64,000 nt of DNA from Anopheles merus (lineage: Eukaryota; Arthropoda; Insecta; Diptera; Culicidae). Below the pieces are notes generated by a model that ran no database searches, had not been told where the DNA came from, and was given only the letters and a program-made list of their open reading frames with translations. Positions within the stretch are counted from its first letter, which is position 1, and every line of letters begins with the position of its first letter. Position numbers and translations under genes: made by a program. Of this stretch, positions 22,523 through 33,664 are shown piece by piece. The stretch lies in contig NC_054083.1 in assembly GCF_017562075.2 (NCBI RefSeq), positions 10,974,607 through 11,038,606 on the forward strand. The letters are read 5' to 3'.

Positions 22523-25500
22523 TATTTTTTTATTAACTTATTTTTACCTTAAAAAGAACGCACTTCAAAGGTTATCCTGGCTTTCCATTATAATCAAGAA
22601 CTGAACAGAAAACTCATCAATGTATTCAAAATACTTTAAGGTATTCCAAATTAAATTCAAAATTTCCAAAGTAATTTTAGAAAATATTTGTTTTGATTGT
22701 CACTACTGAATGATGAATTAATATGCTCTCTTTGAAACTTAAAAAGTAGTTTAGGTAATAAAAATGTATAAAATAGTTAATGACATTATGTATTGTTCTC
22801 GTAGTTCATCGTAATTCATCGTTGTTTGTTTATGAAAACTAATCATACAACCAATGTTTTTTACAGTATTCTATAACAATATATAACAAATCTATAACAA
22901 TGTAAATATATAAAAATATCACTTTTTTTTTAATTTGATACACAACCAAAATGATAAAGTGAATATTTTGCGAGTCTGACATTCGATTAATGTATTCTAC
23001 TGCTTTAACTACTTTAAAAAAGTATTTTCAAAATTGTAAAATACTGCTGGCGATGTAACATTATGTACATAGTTACATCATTGTATTTTTTCGTCAAAAG
23101 AGTAAAAAAATTATGTATGTGTCTAAATCGTGTTTGTATTTATTTGTGTGTGTGTGTGTGTGTGTGTTTTTCGGGTTATTGTTGAGGCTAAATGGCCTCA
23201 AAAAGGTTTCGGCGAGTTAATTTTACACAACTAACATAATGCGCATGAGGCGAAGAAGGGAACAAACAAAAAACACTTTCCCATAGATCATAATCCGTTT
23301 TCTTTGCCAACAACCCCAAAATGATAAAGGCAAGCAAATAAGCAGCGGAAGAAGGAAAAAAGGAGTTAAAAGCCGGCCCCATACATCGGTCGGTTGCATG
23401 ATGGTTAGTGAAGTAGAATTTAATATTCAAGGGTTATTAATTTTCCAATCCTTCTGTCCATCACCGTTGAAGCGTAATTTGTCCTGCAGCATGCAACTGA
23501 TCCTTTCGCTCCACCCGGCGGGAGTAAAAGTAGCGACCCGTTACGGTTTATCCTTTGCTTTTTGCGTTTGAAATTAGCTCTCTTTGCGTTCCGGGAGCTC
23601 GCTGCGTTATTAACAGCTGTAACGATTGGCCAGGATGAAGTTATTGGAATAGAACTAACTTTGATTGATTATTACATCCCGTTGTCATGATCCCAATGCG
23701 ATGTTACTCAGCTAATGAGGGTCGTGAGAGTTGCTCGAATATTACAATGTAGTCATTCACGTCATGTTAGTCACTTGAAATGTGTATCTTTGTCACTTTA
23801 TTACAAGGCAAGCCTTTTCTGTTTATGTCCAGGAGGAGTTTCGTGGCTTAGATTTGCTACAAATACGAACAGATTTACCGGTGACGTCAGCCATATTCAT
23901 AGCGTCTTTCATTTGATATTTAATAATCCGGTACGAGTTTCTTATCTGCTTCACGTTCTTTCTCTTTTTTGTGTTACAAAATCTCTACGGCGTGTTTATT
24001 TCCATCCCACCCAACCGCTTGATGGCCACTTCAAAGGAAGCTGCCGCCTCCATTTCACGTAATCAAAACTGCACTCGAGAAAATGAATGCGAAAGATCAT
24101 CAGCATTCGGGAATCGCGAGACAAAACAATATCCCGCGAATATTGCTTTATGATAATCTCGAGTACAAACGAAGTGGAAGAAGGAAAAACAATGGAACAG
24201 CCGCAAGCACGCGAATGGAAGCGCGCAAAAGGTTCGTGCATAAGAAGTAACGGTTCGTCGCGCAAACGGTGGCGTAACCGATGGTGTTCGAATGATTCCC
24301 CAATCCTCGCAACGTCCGCAGCACTTGACCGCGTTTGTAATGTAGCAAGCGAGCTACGGACTACTTTGGAGGGAGAGAACTTGCTGTCGAGTGTTTTCTT
24401 TATCAAGGTCTGATATTTTTTTCCTTTTTTTAGAACACTTGAAAATTGTACGTTTGCATTAGAATGGGAGCTGGTGCTTTTTATTAATACACATTTTTGT
24501 GTGCCGTGATTGTTGACTGAATCTTAAGCTTCTAACGCTTTCTTTTTTTGTCCAAATTATTTTGGCCTTCAAGAGAACCAAATCCAAATGCTGGTGATTC
24601 ACGATACCGGTCGGTAGAAATCTCACAATAATCTGAAGTCTTCACTTTAGCGTGGGGGTATGATGTTTGCGTACTCGTCCCGCTTGTAGTGTGACTTAAG
24701 TGCGATCCAAAAAAACATGGTACGGTGACAATGCAGCTTTCGACCGTGGACCCGTGGACTGAGATCATCTGTCATGAGCGTCGTTTATTCAGCTTCTTCG
24801 GGCAACCGTCTCCAGGGGAATGAGCATTTTCCCTTACTGTCAAATCGTCGCCGGGATTATGCTTCATTATCCAACGATTAAGAGAGTTGTTAGCCGAGGC
24901 AGGATTTCTTGTGCGATATACCTTCAAGCAGCAATAACACAATTCGCTTCCACCCAGCGGTACGATTCCACCACCAACAGCACAGGTCCGGTCTAATCAA
25001 CTTGTTCGGTCACCTTTTTAGGCTCGCCCAGTTTGCTTCAGATTCTCCGATCCACCGAAAGGTAGGAAAGAACGTACGAACGTACATACAATACACACAG
25101 AATGCTGCGTATGGGGCAGTTAATAATTTCATCTTTTGGCCCTTCCCCAAAGGTCACTGCGGAAGCCACTCTCAGGAGTCTTGGGCAAACATTCTTCGAC
25201 TTCGAGAAGCCCGCGCTGGTAGGGCGCACCCACTCGGACACACCTGGAGCGCGCCCGACGGGAGGGATCGCCCCGTACGGACACCAGATGTGTGATGGTT
25301 TATGTGTCCGTTTTGCGGTAAGCTGCTGCTTCGTTATGTTTTGGCGTTCCTGGGGGTTTGATAAATGTCCAATGTTTGCCCGTTTCTATCTCTATGTATG
25401 TGCGTGTATGTTTATGTGTAGGCTACACCCGACCCGGCCAGGCGAACCAATTCCATTTGAATACCTCACGGGGTTGCGATGATTCATGGTAAAAGCCCAT

Positions 25501-26436
25501 TCCCAATCCCGGTCACATCTTCGACCTCCCCCGGGGGACTTACGAGAAGGTGGGGCGCGGGGGTACCGTGGACGTGAGACGTGGGAAATGCTGCTGGCTG
25601 CCGGACCCGAACTCCGGTCAGCTTGGCATATTTCACTTCGTACCTTTTTATGTCATCCCCGGGATTATTGGAAAACGTTTTATGACAAAGGAATCCCCCA
25701 ATCTAATTTATATCCGACTACACACATGTGGCCCGCCACCAACTCGGAAACGGCTGACAGAAGCAATAAGCGACCATTTTCTGCACGGTGTCCCGACCAT
25801 CAGACCAGAAGCCGAAGCAAGTGCGGGGAAGCGGCGATGGGACCGTTTTCCATCGATTAGGATGATTAAGACGAAGGATGGAGCTTACATACGAATAATC
25901 ATGCGTACAACCATCGGTTGGCTGGAAGTGTTGATGTTTGGTCGATCGTTGAGTCGGGAGGGTGGGTTTGCGTCTTACGCTTACTAAGACGCTAATTTCT
26001 CCTTGCCAGCAGATGTGGGAAGACACTGCTGTAGAAAGTGATTGAATTATTCATCATTAAGCTTGTTTGCAGAGCTTGAAATCAAGGTATTGAATAGTAA
26101 TTAAGGTGAAAAATGCAAATAATAAAACTGCATGCCTGTTCATAAAAACGAGATCAATGTGCGTGATATTCGAGAGTAACTCATTTAATAGTAGTATTGG
26201 AAGTAATGTATTTCATTTTGATGCTATGTGTTTTACAATAATAATTGGATTGTGATACTCAATGGATTAAATAATTTAATTTTCCTCACTAACTGAAACT
26301 ATTTAGTAGCTTTGTGGACCATAACGTAATATTTTTTAGGGTATTTTGGTGGTAAGGGAAAAAGGATAAATTTCCTAATGCTCAGGGTTATGTCCGTCGA
26401 AATTATTGTGAGTAAATTCACTATTAAAATATTAAT
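22523..26436. other. Non-coding spacer, AT-rich then GC-richer
   Basis: 22523-23140 is very AT-rich. A short (TG)n tract lies at 23145-23168. 23200-26000 is GC-balanced, with several mid-length frames on both strands (notably 24900-26020) but no start, splice or domain pattern I can defend. It could be unique intronic or intergenic sequence. Confidence 0.3.
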
Positions 26437-26600
26437 TAGAAACTAACTTGTTTTTCGTTAAGTCTTTCAATTGTGTAAGGAGTTTTTGTTCGAAACCGTG
26501 GTGGTACATTTAATATTGATTTAAGAAACATATTTTGTTATCTTTGAAGTTTAATTTTATGAGTTTTAGCACAACTGTTCCAAACAGGCGAAACATATGT
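26437..26600 (-). pseudogene. Non-LTR RT fragment, distal part, interrupted by the LTR element
   Basis: Read on the minus strand from 26600 down, the frame gives VSPVWNSCAKTHKIKLQ, then a stop, then QNMFLKSILNVPPRFRT. This is the segment just after the RT domain in Jockey-type elements (consensus TYxxPVW...CA.TH...LQ..QNK.LK). It continues the fragment at 34885-35310; the LTR element separates the two halves. It is decayed and cannot be active. Confidence 0.8.
26596..26600. repeat. Target site duplication (left), TATGT
   Basis: TATGT directly precedes the LTR and is repeated directly after the other LTR (34880-34884). Five bases is typical of BEL/Pao integration. Confidence 0.9.
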
Positions 26601-26915
26601 TGTCGCGCACACGAAAGTGTCTTTCGGAGCAGCAGCTTAAGACAGGCACAGTACACGCCGACTTAAGCACAATAATAACGCACCAACTGGTTCTTGGCAA
26701 ATAATCGATTCATTAGTTTATTCAATTGATTTTATACTCTAAAAATGCTGACCGTCGTCGATCAGCATATTTTTCTTAGTCTATTCTTCTTAGCCTATTT
26801 TCCATTTAATCGTTAAACCAGCGCGCATCGCTGGCGCGTTGCATAACGTAGCTAGTCAGCATTTATTGACCTAGCAACGCTTTGTTTTTTTAAGCCTAAA
26901 TTGTCGTCAGCGACA
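26601..26915 (-). repeat. 3' LTR of the BEL/Pao element
   Basis: 315 bp. It carries AGCATATTTTTCTTAGTC, the inverted pair GCGCGCATCGCTGGCGCG and a TTTTATACTC string. One difference from the 5' LTR was seen. Confidence 0.97.
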
Positions 26916-26926
26916 TCCCTCCCCCC
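26916..26926 (-). promoter_or_regulatory. Polypurine tract
   Basis: On the minus strand GGGGGGAGGGA lies directly before the 3' LTR, where plus-strand DNA synthesis is primed in LTR elements. Confidence 0.85.
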
Positions 26927-26945
26927 GTAAGTCCTCGTAGGGGAG

Positions 26946-28424
26946 TTACAATTCTAGGTTTAAAGTGGGTGGCCTGCATGGAGGAGGACCAATATTTTGT
27001 TTTAGATATTTCTTGATTAACATCGCGGAAACCAAGATTACCGTAATAGAAACACTTAGTATGGTTATTGAGAAAAGTACATAGTTACTAGTTACCGATT
27101 CTACTTCGTTAGACTTATCTTCTTTTGATATGCTTAAATTTAACATGGGTTTAAAATATGCTCTAACTTGCTCAGATTTTATTAGCATCGTCGGTTGTAT
27201 TTCGAACTTGCTCGTCAAAATGCTACAGTCTAGTGACAAGGTTATGATTCCGATTGAGCAGCTTGGGGTAGTGAGTGTTTTGTTACATTTTAGTAATATC
27301 TTATCAGGGTTGGTAGAGAAGAACAGAATACTGTTTGGATTTGTAAGTTGTATAAATTCAGTGACTTCTGGCCCTATTTCCTTTGAACTACATCTGGTAC
27401 CACTTTCTGTGTGTAGTAATGCTGATGCTATGCAGTCTGGTTCTCGTTGTATTATTTTCTCAGAAGATATGTAGTGCGATTCGTTCAGTTTAAAAATTTC
27501 CTTCGGGTATAAGTAACTAGTTTCGTTGATGGCTATTGTTTTTTCATGTATGTCTAAAATCGTATGATTGGCAAAGTTTGGAACGGCTATGACCTTAAAC
27601 ATCTCGTAATTTTCTATCGATACAATTATGTTTTTGATAGAAAAGACTATTTCACCCTCTTCTATTCTCCTATTGGTTATTTCCGAGTATTCTAAAACGT
27701 TATAATGACTTGCCATCTTTCTTCTTATAGTTTGTTTTAACATCTCTTCGTCCTCTAAATATAATTGGGTTGAATCTATTTCGTGATACTTATTTATCAT
27801 GTCTTGTACTAGAGCGGTTGTAAGCATGATCGTTTCTTGTATATACTTTGTTAGAACTTCATTTTTGTTATGCTTAAATTCCTTGCTGAGAACATCTATA
27901 CCATCATAGAGTTTGTCTATTCGGTGACGTAAATTTTCTGTTATCTCATTGTGTTTTTTATTTGTTTGGGTCAAACGTTCGGACACATGTGTAATTTTTG
28001 TATCCTCTGCTGCTCTGAAGGCTGCTAATTGCTCGTCTATGTCGTCTCCCCCGAACATGAAATCTTTTAGTATACCAAATATTCCCCGGGAGCGTTTTGT
28101 CCTTTTGTGACTTATTCCTTGAATTAGTTGAATTGCATGGTTGCATTCGTGCTGAAGTGTAACTTTTAGATCCGAGAGTTCAGAGTCCGTACTATTAACG
28201 GAGTTCAATACTATGGTTAAGTGTTTTTTCAACGTTTGTAACGTATCCGTATCATTTTCCGGACGTGTCCCCGTATGGAATGTCGTTTCCCATGCTCCTT
28301 TTTTTAATAGGAGTGTCCCAATATGATCAAAATATATTCCTGGTTCAGGGATAGGTACGATCGATAAGCATTCGACTCTAAACAGTGCGGCTATGTATAT
28401 TGTTATTTTAAGGATGAGCTCCAT
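26946..28424 (-). CDS. env: Envelope-like fusion glycoprotein (F type) of the BEL/Pao element
   Basis: 492 residues, starting at a true ATG (28424) that overlaps the end of gag-pol by 22 nt in another frame. Seen in order: a hydrophobic signal-like N-terminus (1-20), a furin-type site RTKR (108-111), a hydrophobic glycine-containing segment directly after it (112-125) that looks like a fusion peptide, a charged heptad-like region (about 130-210), several N-x-S/T sites, a transmembrane segment (about 448-469) and a short proline-rich tail. This layout is that of baculovirus F proteins and the Env of errantiviruses (gypsy group). The gene has no internal stop. It may give the element particle-forming or cell-to-cell ability; no function is shown by sequence alone. 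How the mRNA is made (splicing or reinitiation) is not evident. Confidence 0.85.
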   Translation of the reverse strand: MELILKITIYIAALFRVECLSIVPIPEPGIYFDHIGTLLLKKGAWETTFHTGTRPENDTDTLQTLKKHLTIVLNSVNSTDSELSDLKVTLQHECNHAIQLIQGISHKRTKRSRGIFGILKDFMFGGDDIDEQLAAFRAAEDTKITHVSERLTQTNKKHNEITENLRHRIDKLYDGIDVLSKEFKHNKNEVLTKYIQETIMLTTALVQDMINKYHEIDSTQLYLEDEEMLKQTIRRKMASHYNVLEYSEITNRRIEEGEIVFSIKNIIVSIENYEMFKVIAVPNFANHTILDIHEKTIAINETSYLYPKEIFKLNESHYISSEKIIQREPDCIASALLHTESGTRCSSKEIGPEVTEFIQLTNPNSILFFSTNPDKILLKCNKTLTTPSCSIGIITLSLDCSILTSKFEIQPTMLIKSEQVRAYFKPMLNLSISKEDKSNEVESVTSNYVLFSITILSVSITVILVSAMLIKKYLKQNIGPPPCRPPTLNLEL

Positions 28425-31400
28425 GATACGGGCCTAATTTTGAGCTTTTTCCTTTTTGGTATTTGACTTGCTAGTTCTTCTGCTTTAGCTTTTATAACGT
28501 TAAGATTTGTTTCTTTCCTTTTTCCCCAATTTGAAAATGTTTGATCTCGTTTTACCTCGAGTACTGCTAGTTTTACAGTTGGCCTGTTAACTAAATTATT
28601 ACCTACTTTGATTCGTGCTGAACGAGTCTGTCCGTCTACGCCAGTTACCAGCTCGCAGATTCGGCCTTTAAACCATTTTCCTTTCCTTTGTTCATCGGGA
28701 AACGTGACAATATCGCCTATTTGTAATGGTTTGGCCGGTTGAGTCCACTTCTCTCGTTTAGAAAGCTTTGGGAGATACTCAGCTATCCACCGTCGCCAAT
28801 ATTGTTGTGTGATTGCCTGGGCCCTTTTCCAATCGGACCGTACCAATTCTGTTTTGGTGATATCTGAGATATTCGGCTCTGCCTCGCCGGAACAACCTAG
28901 CAAGAAATGAGCTGGAGTTAGGGGCTCGTCATCTTCTCGTTCTAGTGTTAAGTGAGTCAATGGTCGATTATTTGTTAGGAACTCTATCTCAGTTAGTATT
29001 GATCTGAGAACGTGTTCTTTATAACTCTCAGCCATGGGAAGCAGACTCTTGATTTCTCCAACCATTCGCTCCCACGCACCTCCAAAATGAGGGGCGCCTG
29101 GTGGGTTAAAGATCCATTCTATGCCTTCTGAGGCACATCGATATCTTATTTGTTTCATCTCATTGTCGGCTCCGACAAAGTTGGTCCCATTATCGCTGTA
29201 TAGGAAAGATACCTTTCCTCTTCTGTATTGCAAATTTTTTAAGCAAACAATAAAGGTGCTTGCCGTTAGATCAATGGCTATTTCTATATGGATTGCTCTT
29301 GTGGTTAAACACGTAAATATAACACCCCACCTTTTTTCTGACCGTCTGCCTATCGTAACGAATAGGGGGCCGAAGTAATCTACTCCACAATGCGTAAATG
29401 GTTTTTTAAACACTGCTGTTCTACATGTTGGCAGTGGTGCCATTATTGGTGGGATTGGTTTAGCTCGTGCGTTTTTGCAGTATTGACATTTGTTTATTAC
29501 GTGCTTAAGACTGCTTCTGAGATCTATCACCCAGAATTTTTGACGAACTGCAACCATCACTGATTCGCTCTTCTGGTGGTAGTACCTCTCATGATAATGT
29601 TGTAGGATAAGGTTTGTAATGTGATGCCCTTTTGGTAGGACAATAGGGCTACGTGCGTTAAATTGAAGAAATTTAACGTGTTCAAGTCTTCCTCTAGAAC
29701 GCATGATCCCATCTTGGTCCAACATAGGGCACAGGCACCTAACTTTACTGCTGCCATTAATCGGGTTCTTCAATGAGAGTTGTATCATCTCCGTTTGAAA
29801 GCTTTCCCATTGAGCCTTTTTTATTAAGTGGCGCTCAGCTAAGTCAAGGGTAGCTTTATCGATTGCTGTCGAAAATGACAGGGATTTAGCCTTACTTTTT
29901 AACCAATCCAAGTACTTTAGTGCGTACGCTACCGATCGTTTTAGACGGTGCCAGTTGGAACACCATTCGACGGAAATGGCGTCATAATCTATTCTTTCCA
30001 CTGTTCTCGAAGTGTTTACCCTTTTCCGGTCTTCAAATGTGTCCGGAATGTCTGGTGTTAGTGTTTTTATTTCTAAATTTTTGAGAAAGTCGGGACCATT
30101 TAACCATATTGACTTTTTCTTACAAGTTTTTGTAGCTTCGTCAGCAGGGTTTTCTGCAGATGCTACCCAGTTCCACTGCTTCGGAGAGTTGAACTCCAAA
30201 ATTTCTCCGATTCTCAGGGCTACGAACTGATTATATGTTCTAGGCTCTGAGTTAAGCCAAGCTAGAACTGTTTTTGAATCGGTCCAAAAGAATTCTGTTT
30301 GAACCTTTAACCGCAATTCCCTCTTGATTGATTCGTTTAGGCGAGTGCCTAGCACTGCCCCTTGCAATTCAAGCCTAGGGATCGACAGTGGTTTGGTAGG
30401 AGCGACTCTTGATTTTGCGGCCACGATACTTATGTCGATGCCTAAGTCGTGGACTGTCCTAAGATACGTAACCGCGGCAAAGGCTTTTTCCGACGCGTCT
30501 ACGAAAGTATGGAGCTCCCTGATCTTTACGTTATTTCCAATCGAAAAACATCTAGGTATAGATATGTTGATCGAGTTTTCGATTCGGCTTATCCAGTTTT
30601 CCCATTTTTCCTTTATGGACTGTGTGATTTCGTCATCCCAGTCTAGTTTAGTTTTCCAAAGATCTTGCATCAAAATTTTACCTTCAACAGTAATGTTGGC
30701 AAGATGACCTAGAGGATCGTAGATTTTCATTATATATGAGAACATCTGACGTTTCGTTAATTTTTTAATATCTGCCCTTTTAAACTTGTAGGCAAAGACG
30801 TCAGACTCTTTGTCCCAAATCAATCCCAACACTTTATCGAAGTTTTGATTTTTCTCCTCTATGCCAAGTACACTTTTCTCAGATAACCTGTTGGTTGGAA
30901 TGCTTTTCTCTACTTCTTTTGAGTTGGAAAAGAAGTTTCTCATAAAGAATTTAGCATCATCATGTATTTTACACACCTCCGAGATAGTATTCACGGCTGT
31001 ATCAATATCTGGATAACTATCTAGGTAGTCATCTACGTAGTGATTTTCAATAATCGCTTTTACTGCCTGGGGATAAATATTTTTGTAACGCAGTGCGTTC
31101 TCGTTCTTCACAAACTGAGCACAAGTTGGTGAACAAGTTGCCCCAAATGTCATCACTTGCATAACGTAAACTTGAGGAACGTCAGAAGGCGATTCTCGAA
31201 ATAGAAATCTTTGAGCGTCTTGATCTTCCCGTCTCACCTTTACCTGGTGATACATTTCCTTGATATCTCCTGAACAGCCTATTTTGTGTTCCCTGAAGCG
31301 GACTAGCACTCCGAACAGGGACGCAGTAAGATCTGGGCCGGAAAGAAGTTGAGAATTAAGGGATATATTTTGATTTTTTGCAGCCGCGTCGAATACTAAA

Positions 31401-33664
31401 CGTGGTTTGGGAATGGGTTTATTATGGTTTATCACGGAAAAGTGGGGAATATAGTTTATTTTCCCGTTCAATTGCAGCAGTTCCATTGGTGTCGCCTTAC
31501 GTGCATATCCCTTTTCAATGTATGCGTTTATTTCTTTATGATACCATGATTTTAAGTTTGGATCCCTTTCCATTGCCTTCTCTTGACTTTTTAAGCGCGT
31601 AAGCGCTTGTCCGTAACTATCTGGCAATTTAGGATTGTCGGTTTTCCATACTAAACCAATTTCGTATCCGTCGCCAGTATTTTTAAGCGTTTCTTTCATA
31701 ATCTTTAACGCTCTTTTGTCTTCTTCAGAGGCACGGGTTGGAGTAGGTTTAACTCCAAATTCCTCTGTAGAAAAGAAACCACGCAAGATTTGCATCATGT
31801 TCTTGTTTTCTTCTTCGTACGTCTCTGTCATCACAAATGAGTTCTCTGTGACATTTGGCGTATTCGTTCCCCCAAAAATGACCCAACCAAGCCTCGTTTC
31901 ATGGGCAATTGGTTCGTTTGGTCTACCTTCTCGATATTTTGCACCATGGCAAAGATACGAATGTGGAAGGCCTAGTAGCACGGTAGGCCTCGCATCTGCA
32001 TAGCTAGAGATACTAATGCCTTTCAAATGTTTAAATTTTCTTTGCAAAAACGGAGCATCTATGCTTTGAACGGGAAGGTTAAGTTCCCTTACACTTCTGA
32101 GACCTTTAACTTGGAATTTTCTTTTGTTAGCTCCCTCTACTGTTATGGGAACTATCCTACTTTCTGTCTCTTTTTGAATGCTTCCGTCCGTCCAGGAGAG
32201 AGTTAGCGGTCTTTTTGGTCCGTGAACGTTTAGTTCTTTTCGGACACTTTCCAAAATGAGGCTAGTTGAAGAGCCAGGATCCATGAATGCATAAGTTTCG
32301 AATTTTCTTTCATTGTGGTGCAAAGTGATGGGCACGATCTGATAGAACAGATTATTCTTTTCCTGATGGCAATTTATTTTGTTTGTAGGTTGCCCTTCTA
32401 CCAGATTTCTTTTATGAAACATACTATGATGCCTTTTGCCGCAACCGTATACATTACATTGTGGTGGTAGGCGACAGTTTTGGGCGTTATGGTTGCTGTA
32501 CTTGCAGCAATTGGTGCAAATTCTATGCCGAATGAAAAGAGATAATTTTTCATCGGGCGTCTTACCGTTCAATTGTCGGCAACGAGTGGTTTCATGAAGA
32601 AATCCACAAATTAGACATATCGTTTCCTTTTCTGGCCCTTTATGACGATGCTGCATGTTTTGACGGTTCGACCTTTCTTGTTTGGCTACTCCTTCGTTCG
32701 CGGCCAGTATAATGGCCAGTTCTTCAGAGGGTTTCAGCCATTCTGCTAGGTCTTCTAGCGTAAGATTCTTATTATCTTGTTTCCTACTTATTGTGTGTTT
32801 CAACCATTCGTTCCGAAGTTCGGTTGAAAACCTTGATGTCAAATCGTTTAGCAGCCTCTGATCATTCAAAAAACCTTCTTGTTTCAACAACACCATGTTA
32901 TCAATGAGATTGCGCAAAGCGTTGGAAAATTCTAAAAATGCTGAGGGATTATCTGTCGTTATGTGCTTTACTGCTAGTAATTCTAACAGTAAAGACTTGT
33001 AAATGCTTTCAGCATTTCCAAACATTTTGTCGAGCCTGTTTAATACAAGCGGAACGTTTTCTGGGTTAAGCATTAACCCGCTAACCGCACGAAGTGCTTC
33101 GCCTTTCAGATGCCTTTGCAGCCTATTCATGTTTTCTAAATTTGAAAACTTACAGGCTCGGGAAGTTTCTTCGTAGGCTTGTTTAAATTGAGGCCAGCAT
33201 TTATAGCTTCCATCGAAATCTGGAAGCTTTGAAAGTGTTACTTTCGAGTCCTTAGAACACAACGATTGAACCATTTTGTCTAAACTCTGAGTTAACAGTT
33301 TTACGTCTAAACTTGTCATTGGTTTTTCATTGACCTCTTCTGATTTTTTGTTTTGTATCTCTTCTTGTAGCCGTTTTAGCTCTTCTTCTATTCTTACTTT
33401 TTCTTTTTCTTTTTCTTCTTCATTTGTCATTTTTTCTTTCAGCAGTTTTTGCGTTTGCATTAGTGCTGACCTATATTCCTGCCGTTCAACTTCCCTATCT
33501 TTACACTTTTTGCATAAAAAATCTTTAACAGGTGATTTTATATCTAAGCATGACAAATGAAACCACCTGTCGCAATCAATACAAGTTATCAGTTTCCCTA
33601 TCTCATCTGGGTTCGTGCATAATTTGCAGTGCCCATTCGGATTCTTTTTAAAATCATATTCCAT
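28403..33664 (-). CDS. gag-pol: BEL/Pao gag-pol polyprotein
   Basis: The frame is open from further upstream (to a GTG at 33754), but the first ATG is at 33664, giving 1753 residues. Approximate positions from this ATG: PHD-type zinc finger (13-54), charged coiled coil (55-115), DUF1759-like gag region (145-300), two CCHC-like knuckles (350-397), aspartic protease with MDPGSS (D462), reverse transcriptase (715-930) with YVDD at 875-878, RNase H (about 1050-1180, with TFVDAS and FWTDSK), integrase zinc-binding segment (1346-1395) and integrase core with CGVDYFGP, YSDNGTNF and WERM. All catalytic signatures are present and no stop interrupts the frame. The protein is cut into capsid and enzyme parts by its own protease. 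The integrase is followed by a basic C-terminal region. Confidence 0.96.
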   Translation of the reverse strand: MEYDFKKNPNGHCKLCTNPDEIGKLITCIDCDRWFHLSCLDIKSPVKDFLCKKCKDREVERQEYRSALMQTQKLLKEKMTNEEEKEKEKVRIEEELKRLQEEIQNKKSEEVNEKPMTSLDVKLLTQSLDKMVQSLCSKDSKVTLSKLPDFDGSYKCWPQFKQAYEETSRACKFSNLENMNRLQRHLKGEALRAVSGLMLNPENVPLVLNRLDKMFGNAESIYKSLLLELLAVKHITTDNPSAFLEFSNALRNLIDNMVLLKQEGFLNDQRLLNDLTSRFSTELRNEWLKHTISRKQDNKNLTLEDLAEWLKPSEELAIILAANEGVAKQERSNRQNMQHRHKGPEKETICLICGFLHETTRCRQLNGKTPDEKLSLFIRHRICTNCCKYSNHNAQNCRLPPQCNVYGCGKRHHSMFHKRNLVEGQPTNKINCHQEKNNLFYQIVPITLHHNERKFETYAFMDPGSSTSLILESVRKELNVHGPKRPLTLSWTDGSIQKETESRIVPITVEGANKRKFQVKGLRSVRELNLPVQSIDAPFLQRKFKHLKGISISSYADARPTVLLGLPHSYLCHGAKYREGRPNEPIAHETRLGWVIFGGTNTPNVTENSFVMTETYEEENKNMMQILRGFFSTEEFGVKPTPTRASEEDKRALKIMKETLKNTGDGYEIGLVWKTDNPKLPDSYGQALTRLKSQEKAMERDPNLKSWYHKEINAYIEKGYARKATPMELLQLNGKINYIPHFSVINHNKPIPKPRLVFDAAAKNQNISLNSQLLSGPDLTASLFGVLVRFREHKIGCSGDIKEMYHQVKVRREDQDAQRFLFRESPSDVPQVYVMQVMTFGATCSPTCAQFVKNENALRYKNIYPQAVKAIIENHYVDDYLDSYPDIDTAVNTISEVCKIHDDAKFFMRNFFSNSKEVEKSIPTNRLSEKSVLGIEEKNQNFDKVLGLIWDKESDVFAYKFKRADIKKLTKRQMFSYIMKIYDPLGHLANITVEGKILMQDLWKTKLDWDDEITQSIKEKWENWISRIENSINISIPRCFSIGNNVKIRELHTFVDASEKAFAAVTYLRTVHDLGIDISIVAAKSRVAPTKPLSIPRLELQGAVLGTRLNESIKRELRLKVQTEFFWTDSKTVLAWLNSEPRTYNQFVALRIGEILEFNSPKQWNWVASAENPADEATKTCKKKSIWLNGPDFLKNLEIKTLTPDIPDTFEDRKRVNTSRTVERIDYDAISVEWCSNWHRLKRSVAYALKYLDWLKSKAKSLSFSTAIDKATLDLAERHLIKKAQWESFQTEMIQLSLKNPINGSSKVRCLCPMLDQDGIMRSRGRLEHVKFLQFNARSPIVLPKGHHITNLILQHYHERYYHQKSESVMVAVRQKFWVIDLRSSLKHVINKCQYCKNARAKPIPPIMAPLPTCRTAVFKKPFTHCGVDYFGPLFVTIGRRSEKRWGVIFTCLTTRAIHIEIAIDLTASTFIVCLKNLQYRRGKVSFLYSDNGTNFVGADNEMKQIRYRCASEGIEWIFNPPGAPHFGGAWERMVGEIKSLLPMAESYKEHVLRSILTEIEFLTNNRPLTHLTLEREDDEPLTPAHFLLGCSGEAEPNISDITKTELVRSDWKRAQAITQQYWRRWIAEYLPKLSKREKWTQPAKPLQIGDIVTFPDEQRKGKWFKGRICELVTGVDGQTRSARIKVGNNLVNRPTVKLAVLEVKRDQTFSNWGKRKETNLNVIKAKAEELASQIPKRKKLKIRPVSWSSSLK

